A DNA stretch of 6,155 bases. It comes from Robiginitomaculum sp. Lineage in GTDB: Bacteria; Pseudomonadota; Alphaproteobacteria; Caulobacterales; Maricaulaceae. Below the pieces are notes generated by a model. The model saw only the letters and a program-made list of their open reading frames with translations, made no database searches and was not told where the DNA came from. The DNA lies in assembly GCA_002733385.1 (NCBI GenBank), contig NVVO01000007.1, forward strand, positions 50,829 to 56,983. The letters run 5' to 3'. A program made the translations under genes and the position numbers. Of this stretch, positions 1 to 6,155 are shown one piece after another; position 1 is the stretch's first letter, and each line of letters begins with the position of its first letter.

Positions 1-433
1 TCCAGGCGGCAAAAACCACAAGCCCCGGTTTGACAAATTCAGATGGCTGCAACAACAGTGGCCCGATTTTAATCCAGCGCTTCGACCCCTTGACACTATG
101 ACCAAGCTCCGGCAAAACCGCCAGCACAACCATCCCGCCGACAAGCGCCAAAACCCCCAAACGGCGGGCATTGTTTATTGGTAACATCGAGACTATAATA
201 GCGCTAACGAGCCCCACGGCGACAAAAACCCCGTGACGGTTTAAAAAATAAAACGGCTTATCTTCATAAAAACTATAGGTTTTAGATAAACGGAATGTTG
301 CCGCCGGGCTGGCGGCCATGGACAATACAAGACCAACAATCAACAAGGCCACAAACAAGCCCAATGTGACCCGGTCAATACTTCGCCACCATTCCAAAAG
401 GACGAAACGGTTAGTGCGCGAACGCCCTATCAT
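1..433 (-). CDS. ftsW: FtsW, septal peptidoglycan glycosyltransferase (N-terminal part, cut by window edge)
   Basis: FtsW is a SEDS-family membrane protein that polymerises lipid II into septal glycan together with FtsI. The reading frame is open from the ATG at 433-431 to the left edge and gives 144 residues with no stop. Visible landmarks are WWRSIDRVTLG just before the first membrane segment (about residues 22-40), the ASPAATFRL turn after it, a second hydrophobic segment (about 68-84), a third (about 92-109), and the family signature KGSKRWIKIGPLLLQPSEF at about 115-133 followed by VKPG. The N-terminus MIGRSRTNRF is basic and cytoplasmic. The start overlaps the murD stop as ATGA. I see no Shine-Dalgarno sequence before it: the upstream mRNA is an A8 run and GCCCC, so translation probably depends on coupling to murD. 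RodA is the main alternative SEDS protein, but the position between murD and the rest of the dcw cluster favours FtsW. The C-terminal two thirds are outside the window. Confidence 0.95.
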   Translation of the reverse strand, partial: MIGRSRTNRFVLLEWWRSIDRVTLGLFVALLIVGLVLSMAASPAATFRLSKTYSFYEDKPFYFLNRHGVFVAVGLVSAIIVSMLPINNARRLGVLALVGGMVVLAVLPELGHSVKGSKRWIKIGPLLLQPSEFVKPGLVVFAAW

Positions 434-447
434 GGGGCATTTTTTTT
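424..447. other. A8 run and small hairpin at the murD/ftsW junction
   Basis: On the minus strand (the mRNA) eight A residues (447-440) are followed by one U and then a short inverted repeat: GCCC at 438-435 can pair with GGGC at 427-424, optionally with one G·U-type extension on the + strand copy. The loop contains the ftsW AUG. Read on the + strand, the same bases are a 4-5 bp GC stem followed by an A and T8, resembling a weak intrinsic terminator for antisense transcripts. The stem is short, so function in either direction is uncertain. Confidence 0.35.
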
Positions 448-1917
448 GAGGTTGGCACCAAGCCCGAAATTGGCTTTCTCACGTTCGAACAGCTCAATAA
501 TTTCAAGACTAAGCTTGCGAAATTCGTCGCCGCGTGCTTCGAAATCCTTAAACTGGTCAAAGCTGGCACAGGCCGGGGACAACAAAACCACCGGGTTGGG
601 CGCCCGTGAAGCCAGCGCATCTTTGGTGGCGCACATGATGGCCAGTTTCAGCTCTTTAGACACCTTGGCCGCAACTTTACCGGATTTTAAACTTCGCTCA
701 AAATCACGTGCGGCGTCCCCGATCAAATAGGCACGGGTAATATTGCCAAAATACGGGGCCAGTGCATCTATACCGCCATCTTTAGCCTGATTTTGCTTGG
801 CCTGATCTTGCTTAGCTTGGCCACCGGCAATCCAGTAAATATTATCATAGGTTTTCAGTGCCTGCAAAGCCGCATCCATATTTGTCGCCTTGCTATCATT
901 TACATATTTCACCGGCCCGGCATGGCCGATGTTTTCCAGCCGGTGTTCAAGGCCCGGAAAATTGAGAATGGCAGTGGCGATGGTTGCGGGCTTTAGCCCC
1001 AAAGCGCGCACGGCGCTATAGGCGGCGGCGGCATTTTGCCAATTATGCTCACCGTCAAGCCCTTGTGCTTCGTGCAAATTTGCAACCAGTTCACAACGCC
1101 CGTCCATCATGGAATAGAGCTTGCCCTTAATGACACAAACCCCGCGCCCCAATGAGCGTTTGCCAGATATGGGCAAAACCCGGCGACCATTTTGTGCTTT
1201 CAGGCGTGAACAGATGCGTTTGCCTTGGGGTCCGTCTACGCCTATTATCGCCGCATCCTCATTTGTCTGATTGGCAAAAATCCGTAATTTAGCCTGCTCA
1301 TAGGCTTTCATATCGCCGTGACGATCCAAATGGTCTGGTGTCAGGTTCAGAAAAATCGCGGCATCGGGTTTCAGGCTGAATGTGCGCTCTAATTGGTAAG
1401 ACGATAACTCCAGCACATAATTCGCACCGTCATAAATATCCTCCAAATCAAGTACCCCGCGCCCGATATTGCCGCCGACTTGTGAATCGCGCCCGGCCTG
1501 CTCCAAAATATGCCCTATGAGGGCCGTGGTGGTGGATTTACCATTGGTGCCAGTAATGGCGATGATATTGGGGCGGCGTTCCGGGGCACGGGCCATAACT
1601 TCACGGGCAAATATTTCTATATCGCAAATGATAGGCACGCCCGCAGCCTTGGCCTTAATCGCGCTCCAATGAGCTGTCGGGAGTGCGTGAGGCACGCCGG
1701 GTGACAAGACAAGTTCATCGATTTTGTCCCAATTGGCTTTGCTTAAATCCTTGACGCAAACGCCTAGGTCTTTGGCCGTTTTCCGACTGGCTTTATTGTC
1801 GTCCCAGGCAAGAACATTGGCACCACCTTTTTGCAAGGACAGTGCCGCCGTGACACCACTGCGGCCCAGCCCGAAAACGGCGATGGTTTTTCCTTTAAAT
1901 GTGCCTGCCTCGATCAT
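430..1917 (-). CDS. murD: MurD, UDP-N-acetylmuramoyl-L-alanine--D-glutamate ligase
   Basis: Cytoplasmic ATP-dependent ligase that adds D-glutamate to UDP-MurNAc-L-Ala (EC 6.3.2.9). It has 495 residues, somewhat longer than the roughly 440-470 usual for the family. The N-terminal UDP-binding domain shows VFGLGRSG (14-21) and LSPGVP (71-76). The central ATPase domain has the P-loop TGTNGKST (122-129), LELSSYQLE (169-177), NLTPDHLDRHG (191-201) and K210 in the KLRIF motif, the position of the family's carbamylated lysine. GEHNWQNAAAA follows at 289-299. The C-terminal domain begins near HRLE (325-328) and has NDSKATN (340-346) and the MurD signature from LSPACASFDQF to RGDEF (446-465). Oddity: after the conserved GG at 365-366, a repeated QAKQD / QAKQN / QAK stretch (367-379) lengthens a normally short loop by about ten residues. 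The start is supported by GGAAGG nine bases upstream and by MIEAGTFKGKTIAVFG fitting the family's N-terminus. The gene follows mraY after 15 bases and overlaps ftsW. Confidence 0.97.
   Translation of the reverse strand: MIEAGTFKGKTIAVFGLGRSGVTAALSLQKGGANVLAWDDNKASRKTAKDLGVCVKDLSKANWDKIDELVLSPGVPHALPTAHWSAIKAKAAGVPIICDIEIFAREVMARAPERRPNIIAITGTNGKSTTTALIGHILEQAGRDSQVGGNIGRGVLDLEDIYDGANYVLELSSYQLERTFSLKPDAAIFLNLTPDHLDRHGDMKAYEQAKLRIFANQTNEDAAIIGVDGPQGKRICSRLKAQNGRRVLPISGKRSLGRGVCVIKGKLYSMMDGRCELVANLHEAQGLDGEHNWQNAAAAYSAVRALGLKPATIATAILNFPGLEHRLENIGHAGPVKYVNDSKATNMDAALQALKTYDNIYWIAGGQAKQDQAKQNQAKDGGIDALAPYFGNITRAYLIGDAARDFERSLKSGKVAAKVSKELKLAIMCATKDALASRAPNPVVLLSPACASFDQFKDFEARGDEFRKLSLEIIELFEREKANFGLGANLKKNAP
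781..819 (-). repeat. 15-nt imperfect tandem repeat inside murD
   Basis: On the minus strand two 15-base units, 819-805 (CAAGCTAAGCAAGAT) and 804-790 (CAGGCCAAGCAAAAT), are followed by a partial third, 789-781 (CAGGCTAAA). They encode QAKQD, QAKQN and QAK. The unit length is a multiple of three, so the reading frame is kept. The units differ mostly at third codon positions, which suggests an older duplication under selection for the protein sequence rather than a fresh slippage event. Confidence 0.85.
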
Positions 1918-1926
1918 AGTCCTTGG

Positions 1927-1932
1927 CCTTCC
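1927..1932 (-). promoter_or_regulatory. Shine-Dalgarno sequence of murD
   Basis: The 15-base gap between mraY and murD reads GGAAGGCCAAGGACT on the minus strand. GGAAGG is nine bases from the murD ATG at 1917. A second AAGGA at 1924-1920 is only two bases away and is probably too close to act. Confidence 0.6.
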
Positions 1933-3030
1933 CTATCTCAGTTTTAATGTTGAAAGACCGATCATGGCCAGAATAACCGCGATGATCCAAAAACGAATGA
2001 CAATAGTGGGTTCGGCCCAGCCTTTTTTCTCAAAATGGTGATGAATGGGCGCCATACGAAACACCCGCTTGCCCGTAAGTTTAAACGATGCCACCTGCAC
2101 AATAACCGATACCATTTCTAGGACAAACAAGCCGCCAATAATCGCCAATACGATTTCGTGCTTGGTCGCCACTGCCGCAGCCCCCAACGCCCCGCCCAAA
2201 GCCAATGATCCGGTATCGCCCATAAATATCATGGCCGGCGGCGCATTATACCAAAGAAACCCTAGCCCCGCGCCCAGCAATGAGCCCAAAACGATGGTAA
2301 TCTCGGCACTGCCCGGCACATAGGGAACCCCCAAATAAGGCGCATAAACCGCATTACCAACCAGATAGGCTATGGCCGAAAAACTGGCCGCGGCAATCAT
2401 CACAGGCACAATCGCCAGCCCGTCCAGACCGTCCGTCATATTGACCGCATTGGAGGCCCCGACAATTACAATACAGCCAAACGGAATGAAGAAAATCCCC
2501 AGATTAAACAAAGTATCCTTGAGAAAAGGCACGGCAAGCCCGGTACCAAAATGCGATGGCTCCCCTGGCGAAACCCGCGATACGGCGTAAACGGCGACGG
2601 CGGCAATGGCAAATTCTATCACCAGTTTGATTTTTCCGTCCAGCCCTTTTGGCGTTTGTCTGGACACCTTTAAATAGTCATCCGCAAATCCAACCGCGCC
2701 AAAACCTATTGTCACCAAAAGCACAATCCATAAATACGGATTACCCATATCGCCCCACAGCAAGGTAGAGATCACCATGGAGACTAAAATCAATAAACCG
2801 CCCATGGTTGGTGTTCCGGCCTTGGCAACAATATGGCTCTGCGGGCCATCGTCACGGATCGGTTGGCCCTTGCCTTGTTTCATACGCAAAACCCGGATCA
2901 GTTTTGGCCCGAAAATAAAAGCGATGAGCATGGAGGTCATCACGGCACCGCCGACCCGAAATGTGATATAATTGAACAGATTAAATACCTGGAATTGATC
3001 GGCGTAAGGTGCCAGCCATTCATAAAACAT
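1933..3030 (-). CDS. mraY: MraY, phospho-N-acetylmuramoyl-pentapeptide transferase
   Basis: Integral membrane enzyme that transfers phospho-MurNAc-pentapeptide from UDP to undecaprenyl phosphate, giving lipid I (EC 2.7.8.13). From the chosen start it has 365 residues and roughly ten hydrophobic segments, normal for the family. Motifs in order (this numbering) are the cytoplasmic loop MKQGKGQPIRDDGP (50-63), GTPTMGG (72-78), FADDYLK with the paired aspartates at 117-118, NAVNMTDGLDGLA (194-206), GDTGSLALG (271-279), and PIHHHFEKKGW with the histidine triplet (328-338). All catalytic motifs are intact. Two in-frame ATGs are possible, at 3036 and 3030. The AAGGA at 3043-3039 lies 8 bases from the second but only 2 from the first, so I chose 3030; the longer form would begin MLMFYEW (367 residues). 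The gene overlaps the end of murF by 11 bases (17 for the longer form). It ends in KLR and TAG, 15 bases before murD. Confidence 0.96.
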   Translation of the reverse strand: MFYEWLAPYADQFQVFNLFNYITFRVGGAVMTSMLIAFIFGPKLIRVLRMKQGKGQPIRDDGPQSHIVAKAGTPTMGGLLILVSMVISTLLWGDMGNPYLWIVLLVTIGFGAVGFADDYLKVSRQTPKGLDGKIKLVIEFAIAAVAVYAVSRVSPGEPSHFGTGLAVPFLKDTLFNLGIFFIPFGCIVIVGASNAVNMTDGLDGLAIVPVMIAAASFSAIAYLVGNAVYAPYLGVPYVPGSAEITIVLGSLLGAGLGFLWYNAPPAMIFMGDTGSLALGGALGAAAVATKHEIVLAIIGGLFVLEMVSVIVQVASFKLTGKRVFRMAPIHHHFEKKGWAEPTIVIRFWIIAVILAMIGLSTLKLR

Positions 3031-4414
3031 GAGCATTATCCTTTTTATTATTGTTATTATCTGCGTGTGTTTGTTGTTTTAAAGCCGCAACCAGTTTTCC
3101 CATGCCCGATGCATTTGATCCCTTGACCATCAATATATCGCCATGTTTCAGCAGTGCTTTAAGTCCGTCAAAGCACGAAATATCATCTGTGTACCAGCCG
3201 CCGTTCATAGGGCCTGGCAAAACACTTTCCAGGTTTTTCATTCGCTCACCGCAAGTCATAACTAAATCTATTTTGGCGTCCTGCAAGGGCTCAAGCAAGT
3301 CGGCATGTAGCTGCGCCTCGGCGGGGCCAAGCTCCAGCATATCGCCAAGCACCGCTATTTTACGCCCCTCGTTCAGGCCCAATGTGGCAATGGCCGCGTT
3401 CATACTCTGGGGGTTGGCGTTATAACTTTCGTCTATGAGGGTGACGGTTTTATTATCAAACCTAAGGGTGAAAACCTCACCTCGTCCGGGTAGTTTATCT
3501 ATAATTTTCAATGCTTTAATAACGCCGTTTAATTCTATTCCTGCACTGTAGGCCACCAATAAAGCGCAGGCGGTATTCTCGACCCAATGCCGACCTGGTA
3601 GGGGAAGCTCCACTTCAATATTTCGCCCGGCTATACAAATGACCGAGCGGCTCCCTGTCGGGCTTAATGTTGTCTCGACGATGCGCGCATTGGCTTTTTC
3701 GTGCCAGCCAAATGATAAGACACGGTTTGCTTGCCCGGCGAGCAGTTCGTAATATTCGCTATCTCTTGGCAATATGGCAATGCCGTCTTTGGTGAGCCCT
3801 GATAGAATTTCCGCCTTTGCAAATGCTATGGCTTTAACCGATTTAAAATGCGCCAAATGCGCCGCAGCGATTTTGGTGATGACGGCGATATTTGGCCGGA
3901 CAATTTTGGTTAAAGCTTGCAACTCACCTGCATGGTTCATACCCATTTCAAAAATTCCGTATTTGGTATTCTCTGGCATGCTGGCCAAGGTCAGAGGCAC
4001 ACCCCAGTGATTATTATAAGATTTGATTGAGGCATGGGTTGGATCGGAGGTTTGGCAAATCACCGAAATCAATTCCTTGACACTGGTCTTTCCGACACTG
4101 CCCGTAACCGCAATACGAACAGCATTTGAACGCTGGCGAGCGGCAATGGCTAAATCCTCCAGCGCTTGCAAATTGTCAGGCACGATCAAGGCGGGGTTGT
4201 CTGTAATCGGATGCTCAGAAATCACCGCCCCCGCACCTTTCGCGTAAGCCGCAGGGATGAAGCCGTGCCCGTCCCTTATATCCTTGAGCGGTACAAATAA
4301 TTGCCCAGGCTCCAAAGTTCGGGTATCTATGGACAGACCACTGACCTCCCACTCCCCCACCGCTTGTCCGCCTGTCGCCGCCTGCGCCGTTTTATGTGTC
4401 CACAAGGCGGTCAT
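3020..4414 (-). CDS. murF: MurF, UDP-N-acetylmuramoyl-tripeptide--D-alanyl-D-alanine ligase
   Basis: Cytoplasmic Mur ligase that adds the D-Ala-D-Ala dipeptide to UDP-MurNAc-tripeptide (EC 6.3.2.10), the last soluble step before MraY. It has 464 residues, a normal length. The N-terminal domain has SIDTRTLEPGQLFVPL (28-43) and DGHGFI (48-53). The ATPase domain has the P-loop TGSVGKTS (104-111), KSYNNHWGVPLT (131-142), FEMGMNHAGE (155-164), AAHLAHF (184-190) and the FAKAEI lysine (about 200). The C-terminal domain has LPGRGEV (308-314), DESYNANPQSMNAA (328-341), AVLGDMLELG (354-363) and MVKGSNASGM (429-438). The ATG at 4414-4412 overlaps the murE stop as ATGA, and a GAGG lies seven bases upstream. 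The last residues, ADNNNNKKDN, are low-complexity and lie beyond the conserved fold; their AT-rich codons contain the Shine-Dalgarno sequence of mraY. Confidence 0.97.
   Translation of the reverse strand: MTALWTHKTAQAATGGQAVGEWEVSGLSIDTRTLEPGQLFVPLKDIRDGHGFIPAAYAKGAGAVISEHPITDNPALIVPDNLQALEDLAIAARQRSNAVRIAVTGSVGKTSVKELISVICQTSDPTHASIKSYNNHWGVPLTLASMPENTKYGIFEMGMNHAGELQALTKIVRPNIAVITKIAAAHLAHFKSVKAIAFAKAEILSGLTKDGIAILPRDSEYYELLAGQANRVLSFGWHEKANARIVETTLSPTGSRSVICIAGRNIEVELPLPGRHWVENTACALLVAYSAGIELNGVIKALKIIDKLPGRGEVFTLRFDNKTVTLIDESYNANPQSMNAAIATLGLNEGRKIAVLGDMLELGPAEAQLHADLLEPLQDAKIDLVMTCGERMKNLESVLPGPMNGGWYTDDISCFDGLKALLKHGDILMVKGSNASGMGKLVAALKQQTHADNNNNKKDNAHVL
3039..3043 (-). promoter_or_regulatory. 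Shine-Dalgarno sequence of mraY (decides the start)
   Basis: The minus strand reads AAAAAGGATAATGCTCATG. AAGGA at 3043-3039 is 8 bases from the ATG at 3030 and only 2 from the ATG at 3036, so it supports the downstream start. It lies inside the last codons of murF. Confidence 0.7.
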
Positions 4415-5838
4415 AACAAAGCCTCACGCGCCACAGCAACATCGCTGAACGGAATAGTTTTATCACCAATAATCTGGCCAGTCTCGTGGCCTTTGCCAGC
4501 AATGACCAGACAATCATTCTTTTGCAACTGAGAAATACCGTATTTGATGGCTTCACCCCGATCGGCAATTTCCTGCGCATCGGGACAACCCGCCAGCACG
4601 GCTGCACGTATATCCGCAGGTATTTCTGTGCGCGGATTGTCGTCCGTGACAATCACCAGCTCTGCCAACTTATTGGCAATCTTCCCCATTTTTGGACGCT
4701 TGTCCGGATCACGGTCGCCCCCGCAACCAAATACGATAATGATCCGCCCCATGGTATGGGGCCGCACGCCGCGCAACAGTTTTTCCAACCCGTCTGGCGT
4801 GTGGGCAAAATCGACAAATACGGGCGCACCCGCATTCGTATGCCCCGCCAACTGCATACGTCCCGCCACACCGTGCAAATGCTCCAATGCTTCAAGTGCC
4901 ACTGCTTTTGCCACCCCGGTTTTAACCGCTAAACCCAAGGCGCTCACCGCGTTCAGGGCTTGAAACTCTCCCGCCAATGGCAAGTTAATTTTAGTGCGCT
5001 TGCCCCCCCACATCAATTGCAAGCTTTGACTTGAAGCACGTGGGGTCAACTCGGCAATGCGGATATGTTCGCCGCTCCAACCAACGCTCATCACCTCAAG
5101 CCCTGCCTTTGCGGCTAGCTTGGCCATACGGCGTCCATAATCGCCGTCGACATTGATAATGGCTGGTATTTTCTTCGGTGCCAATTGCGTAAATAAACGT
5201 GATTTGGCCAGGAAGTAATCTTCCATATTGTCGTGATAATCAAAATGGTCTTGGGTCAAATTGGTAAATCCGACCGCCGCTAATGTCACACCGTCAAGCC
5301 TATATTGCTCAAGCCCGTGGGAAGAGGCCTCCATGCCTGCGTGACTAATACCGGTCTCGGCCAGACCAGCTAGGGTTTGGTGTAAGGCAACAGCGTCCGG
5401 CGTGGTATGTTTTAACGGCAACACACCCTGTTTACTGGTGACACCGAGCGTCCCAAAGCAAGCCGCATTAAACCCGGCATAGTCCCAGATTTGTCGCAAA
5501 AATTCTATGGTCGAACTTTTACCATTTGTACCCGTCAGTGCCACCACTGTATCTGGCTGTCCGGGATATAGCTTGGCGGCGATATTCGCATACAGACGGC
5601 GGGGATTATCAAGGCCAATATGTGGCACAGGTATATCCGCAAGGCCCGAGGTCGACAGAACGGCAGCCGCGCCGTTTCCCAACGCGCTTTCAATAAAATC
5701 GCGCCCGTCCGCCAACCTGCCGGGTAGAGCGGCAAATAAATATCCTCCCCGCACAGCACGGCTATCCGAACTAAGGCCCGTAATATTAACATCCGGCCCG
5801 TTTAAGATTTGCGGGGCAATCAGTTTGGACAACATCAT
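4411..5838 (-). CDS. murE: MurE, UDP-N-acetylmuramoyl-L-alanyl-D-glutamate--2,6-diaminopimelate ligase
   Basis: Cytoplasmic ATP-dependent ligase that adds the third stem-peptide residue (EC 6.3.2.13 for the meso-DAP type). It has 475 residues. The N-terminal UDP-binding domain has GLSSDSRAVRGGYLFAALPG (21-40). The central domain has the P-loop TGTNGKSS (102-109), LKHTTPD (142-148), MEASSHGLEQ (169-178), TNLTQDHFDYH (192-202) and K212 in AKSRLF, the carbamylated-lysine position. The C-terminal domain has DFAHTPDGLEKLL (343-355), GCGGDRDPDKRPKM (371-384), DNPR (400-403) and GKGHE (448-452). The DNPR motif with E452 is the known signature for meso-DAP rather than L-lysine, so the peptidoglycan is inferred to be DAP type, as in Gram-negative bacteria. 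The gene starts with tandem ATGs (5838 and 5835). The first overlaps the ftsI stop as ATGA and is chosen; a G-rich ATGGGGG about six bases upstream is only a weak ribosome binding site. The stop overlaps the murF start. Confidence 0.97.
   Translation of the reverse strand: MMLSKLIAPQILNGPDVNITGLSSDSRAVRGGYLFAALPGRLADGRDFIESALGNGAAAVLSTSGLADIPVPHIGLDNPRRLYANIAAKLYPGQPDTVVALTGTNGKSSTIEFLRQIWDYAGFNAACFGTLGVTSKQGVLPLKHTTPDAVALHQTLAGLAETGISHAGMEASSHGLEQYRLDGVTLAAVGFTNLTQDHFDYHDNMEDYFLAKSRLFTQLAPKKIPAIINVDGDYGRRMAKLAAKAGLEVMSVGWSGEHIRIAELTPRASSQSLQLMWGGKRTKINLPLAGEFQALNAVSALGLAVKTGVAKAVALEALEHLHGVAGRMQLAGHTNAGAPVFVDFAHTPDGLEKLLRGVRPHTMGRIIIVFGCGGDRDPDKRPKMGKIANKLAELVIVTDDNPRTEIPADIRAAVLAGCPDAQEIADRGEAIKYGISQLQKNDCLVIAGKGHETGQIIGDKTIPFSDVAVAREALL
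4422..4425 (-). promoter_or_regulatory. Shine-Dalgarno-like GAGG before murF
   Basis: GAGG at 4425-4422 on the minus strand is seven bases from the murF ATG at 4414. It lies within the last murE codons (Arg-Glu-Ala). It is short, so it probably acts together with stop/start coupling. Confidence 0.5.
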
Positions 5839-6155
5839 TGCATGCCCCCATTTACTGTCCCATTTAACCCCTTGTGCAATGCACTGGTCTCCACGATTTT
5901 CTTGACACCCAGTAATGGTGCAATGCGCTCGGTCACAGCCCGGGCCGTCAGTGCCGCATTCCAGCCTGCGGTCGCATACCCCGAACTGCCTGCGTAAGCC
6001 TTGGGTTCGTCGTAAACGATAAACACCAGGTATTGCGGATCGGAATAAGGAAATGCGGCCACGAAAGATGTCACCAAACGGTTTTTGACATATTTGCCAT
6101 TTATAAGCTTTTCCGCAGTCCCGGTTTTGCCCATAACTTCATACCCTTTAACGGC
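5835..6155 (-). CDS. ftsI: FtsI (PBP3), septal peptidoglycan transpeptidase, C-terminal end only (cut by window edge)
   Basis: FtsI is the class B penicillin-binding protein that cross-links septal peptidoglycan, working with FtsW in the divisome. Only the last 106 residues are visible, and the frame is open through the right edge. The fragment begins AVKGYEVMGKTGTAEK, which contains the third active-site motif of the transpeptidase fold (KTG, fragment residues 10-12). It continues with TSFVAAFPYSDPQYLVFIVYDEP (split here as TSFVAAFP at 40-47 and YLVFIVYDEP further on) and ATAGWNAA, then ARAVTERIAPLLGV, all typical of alphaproteobacterial FtsI. After PLLGV there is a variable tail of about 30 residues ending in NGGMQ. 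The stop TGA overlaps the murE start. The catalytic SxxK and SxN motifs lie outside the window, so activity cannot be judged. Other class B PBPs such as PBP2/MrdA are unlikely given the position directly before murE. Confidence 0.95.
   Translation of the reverse strand, partial: AVKGYEVMGKTGTAEKLINGKYVKNRLVTSFVAAFPYSDPQYLVFIVYDEPKAYAGSSGYATAGWNAALTARAVTERIAPLLGVKKIVETSALHKGLNGTVNGGMQ

Noticed and set aside
1918..1932. The mraY-murD gap as a site for a promoter or terminator
   Set aside because: It is only 15 bases, has no stem followed by a T run, and is fully explained by the murD ribosome binding site.
3035..3062. AT-rich GATAAT-like hexamers before mraY as a possible internal promoter
   Set aside because: The hexamers resemble a -10 element, but I find no TTGACA-like -35 at a suitable distance. 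The AT richness is explained by the Asn/Lys codons of the MurF tail.
3051..3425. + strand open frame of 124 codons opposite murF
   Set aside because: It covers conserved MurF motifs on the other strand. The Ser/Pro-rich translation has no domain and no initiation signal.
4392..4895. Two minus-strand frames of 80 and 86 codons within murE
   Set aside because: They are in a different frame from murE, which has intact motifs throughout this region (the GCGGDRDP, DNPR and GKGHE motifs), so they are out-of-frame shadows and not evidence of a frameshift.
4486..4963. Two overlapping + strand open frames of 148 and 139 codons opposite murE
   Set aside because: They lie wholly opposite the highly conserved C-terminal half of murE. 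Their translations show no recognisable domain and are rich in residues expected from antisense reading. I see no ribosome binding site or operon context.
5507..5905. + strand open frame of 132 codons opposite the murE 5' end and the ftsI tail
   Set aside because: It is antisense to two clearly real genes, crosses their junction, and has no recognisable protein features, so it is best explained as a shadow frame.
1..6155. Search for CRISPR arrays, tRNA or rRNA genes, insertion sequences, attachment sites or a defence system
   Set aside because: The whole window is filled by six contiguous cell-wall genes on one strand. I saw no direct-repeat array, no terminal inverted repeats, no transposase or integrase motifs and no RNA gene.

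Overview
The window is a continuous piece of a bacterial dcw (division and cell wall) cluster. All genes lie on the minus strand and are read from right to left: ftsI (3' end only), murE, murF, mraY, murD, ftsW (5' end only). This order is the conserved one. The proteins look alphaproteobacterial: the FtsI tail has a TSFVAAFP / YATAGWNAA pattern, MraY has PIHHHFEKKGW, and MurD has LSPACASFDQFKDFEARGDEF. Base composition is moderate. I cannot name a genus from the sequence.

Layout: 6155-5835 is the FtsI C-terminus with the KTG motif. 5838-4411 is murE (meso-diaminopimelate ligase type). 4414-3020 is murF. About 3030-1933 is mraY. 1917-430 is murD. From 433 to the left edge is the FtsW N-terminus. 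There is almost no non-coding DNA: three junctions are 4-base ATGA stop/start overlaps (ftsI/murE, murE/murF, murD/ftsW), murF overlaps mraY by 11 bases (17 with the upstream ATG), and only 15 bases separate mraY from murD. I see no convincing sense-strand promoter or terminator, so the block is best read as an internal part of one translationally coupled operon whose promoter lies beyond the right edge.

Together the genes build and use lipid I. MurD adds D-Glu to UDP-MurNAc-L-Ala, MurE adds meso-DAP, and MurF adds D-Ala-D-Ala. MraY then moves phospho-MurNAc-pentapeptide onto undecaprenyl phosphate in the membrane. FtsW (septal glycan polymerase) and FtsI (septal transpeptidase) use the resulting lipid II at the division site.

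Nothing here is a new system. The points worth a second look are local. A 15-nt in-frame tandem repeat lengthens a conserved loop in MurD. The murD/ftsW junction has an A8 run in a frame that would fuse MurD to FtsW after a -1 shift, directly followed by a small hairpin whose loop holds the ftsW AUG. The mraY start is probably the second ATG, with its Shine-Dalgarno sequence embedded in an Asn/Lys-rich MurF tail.
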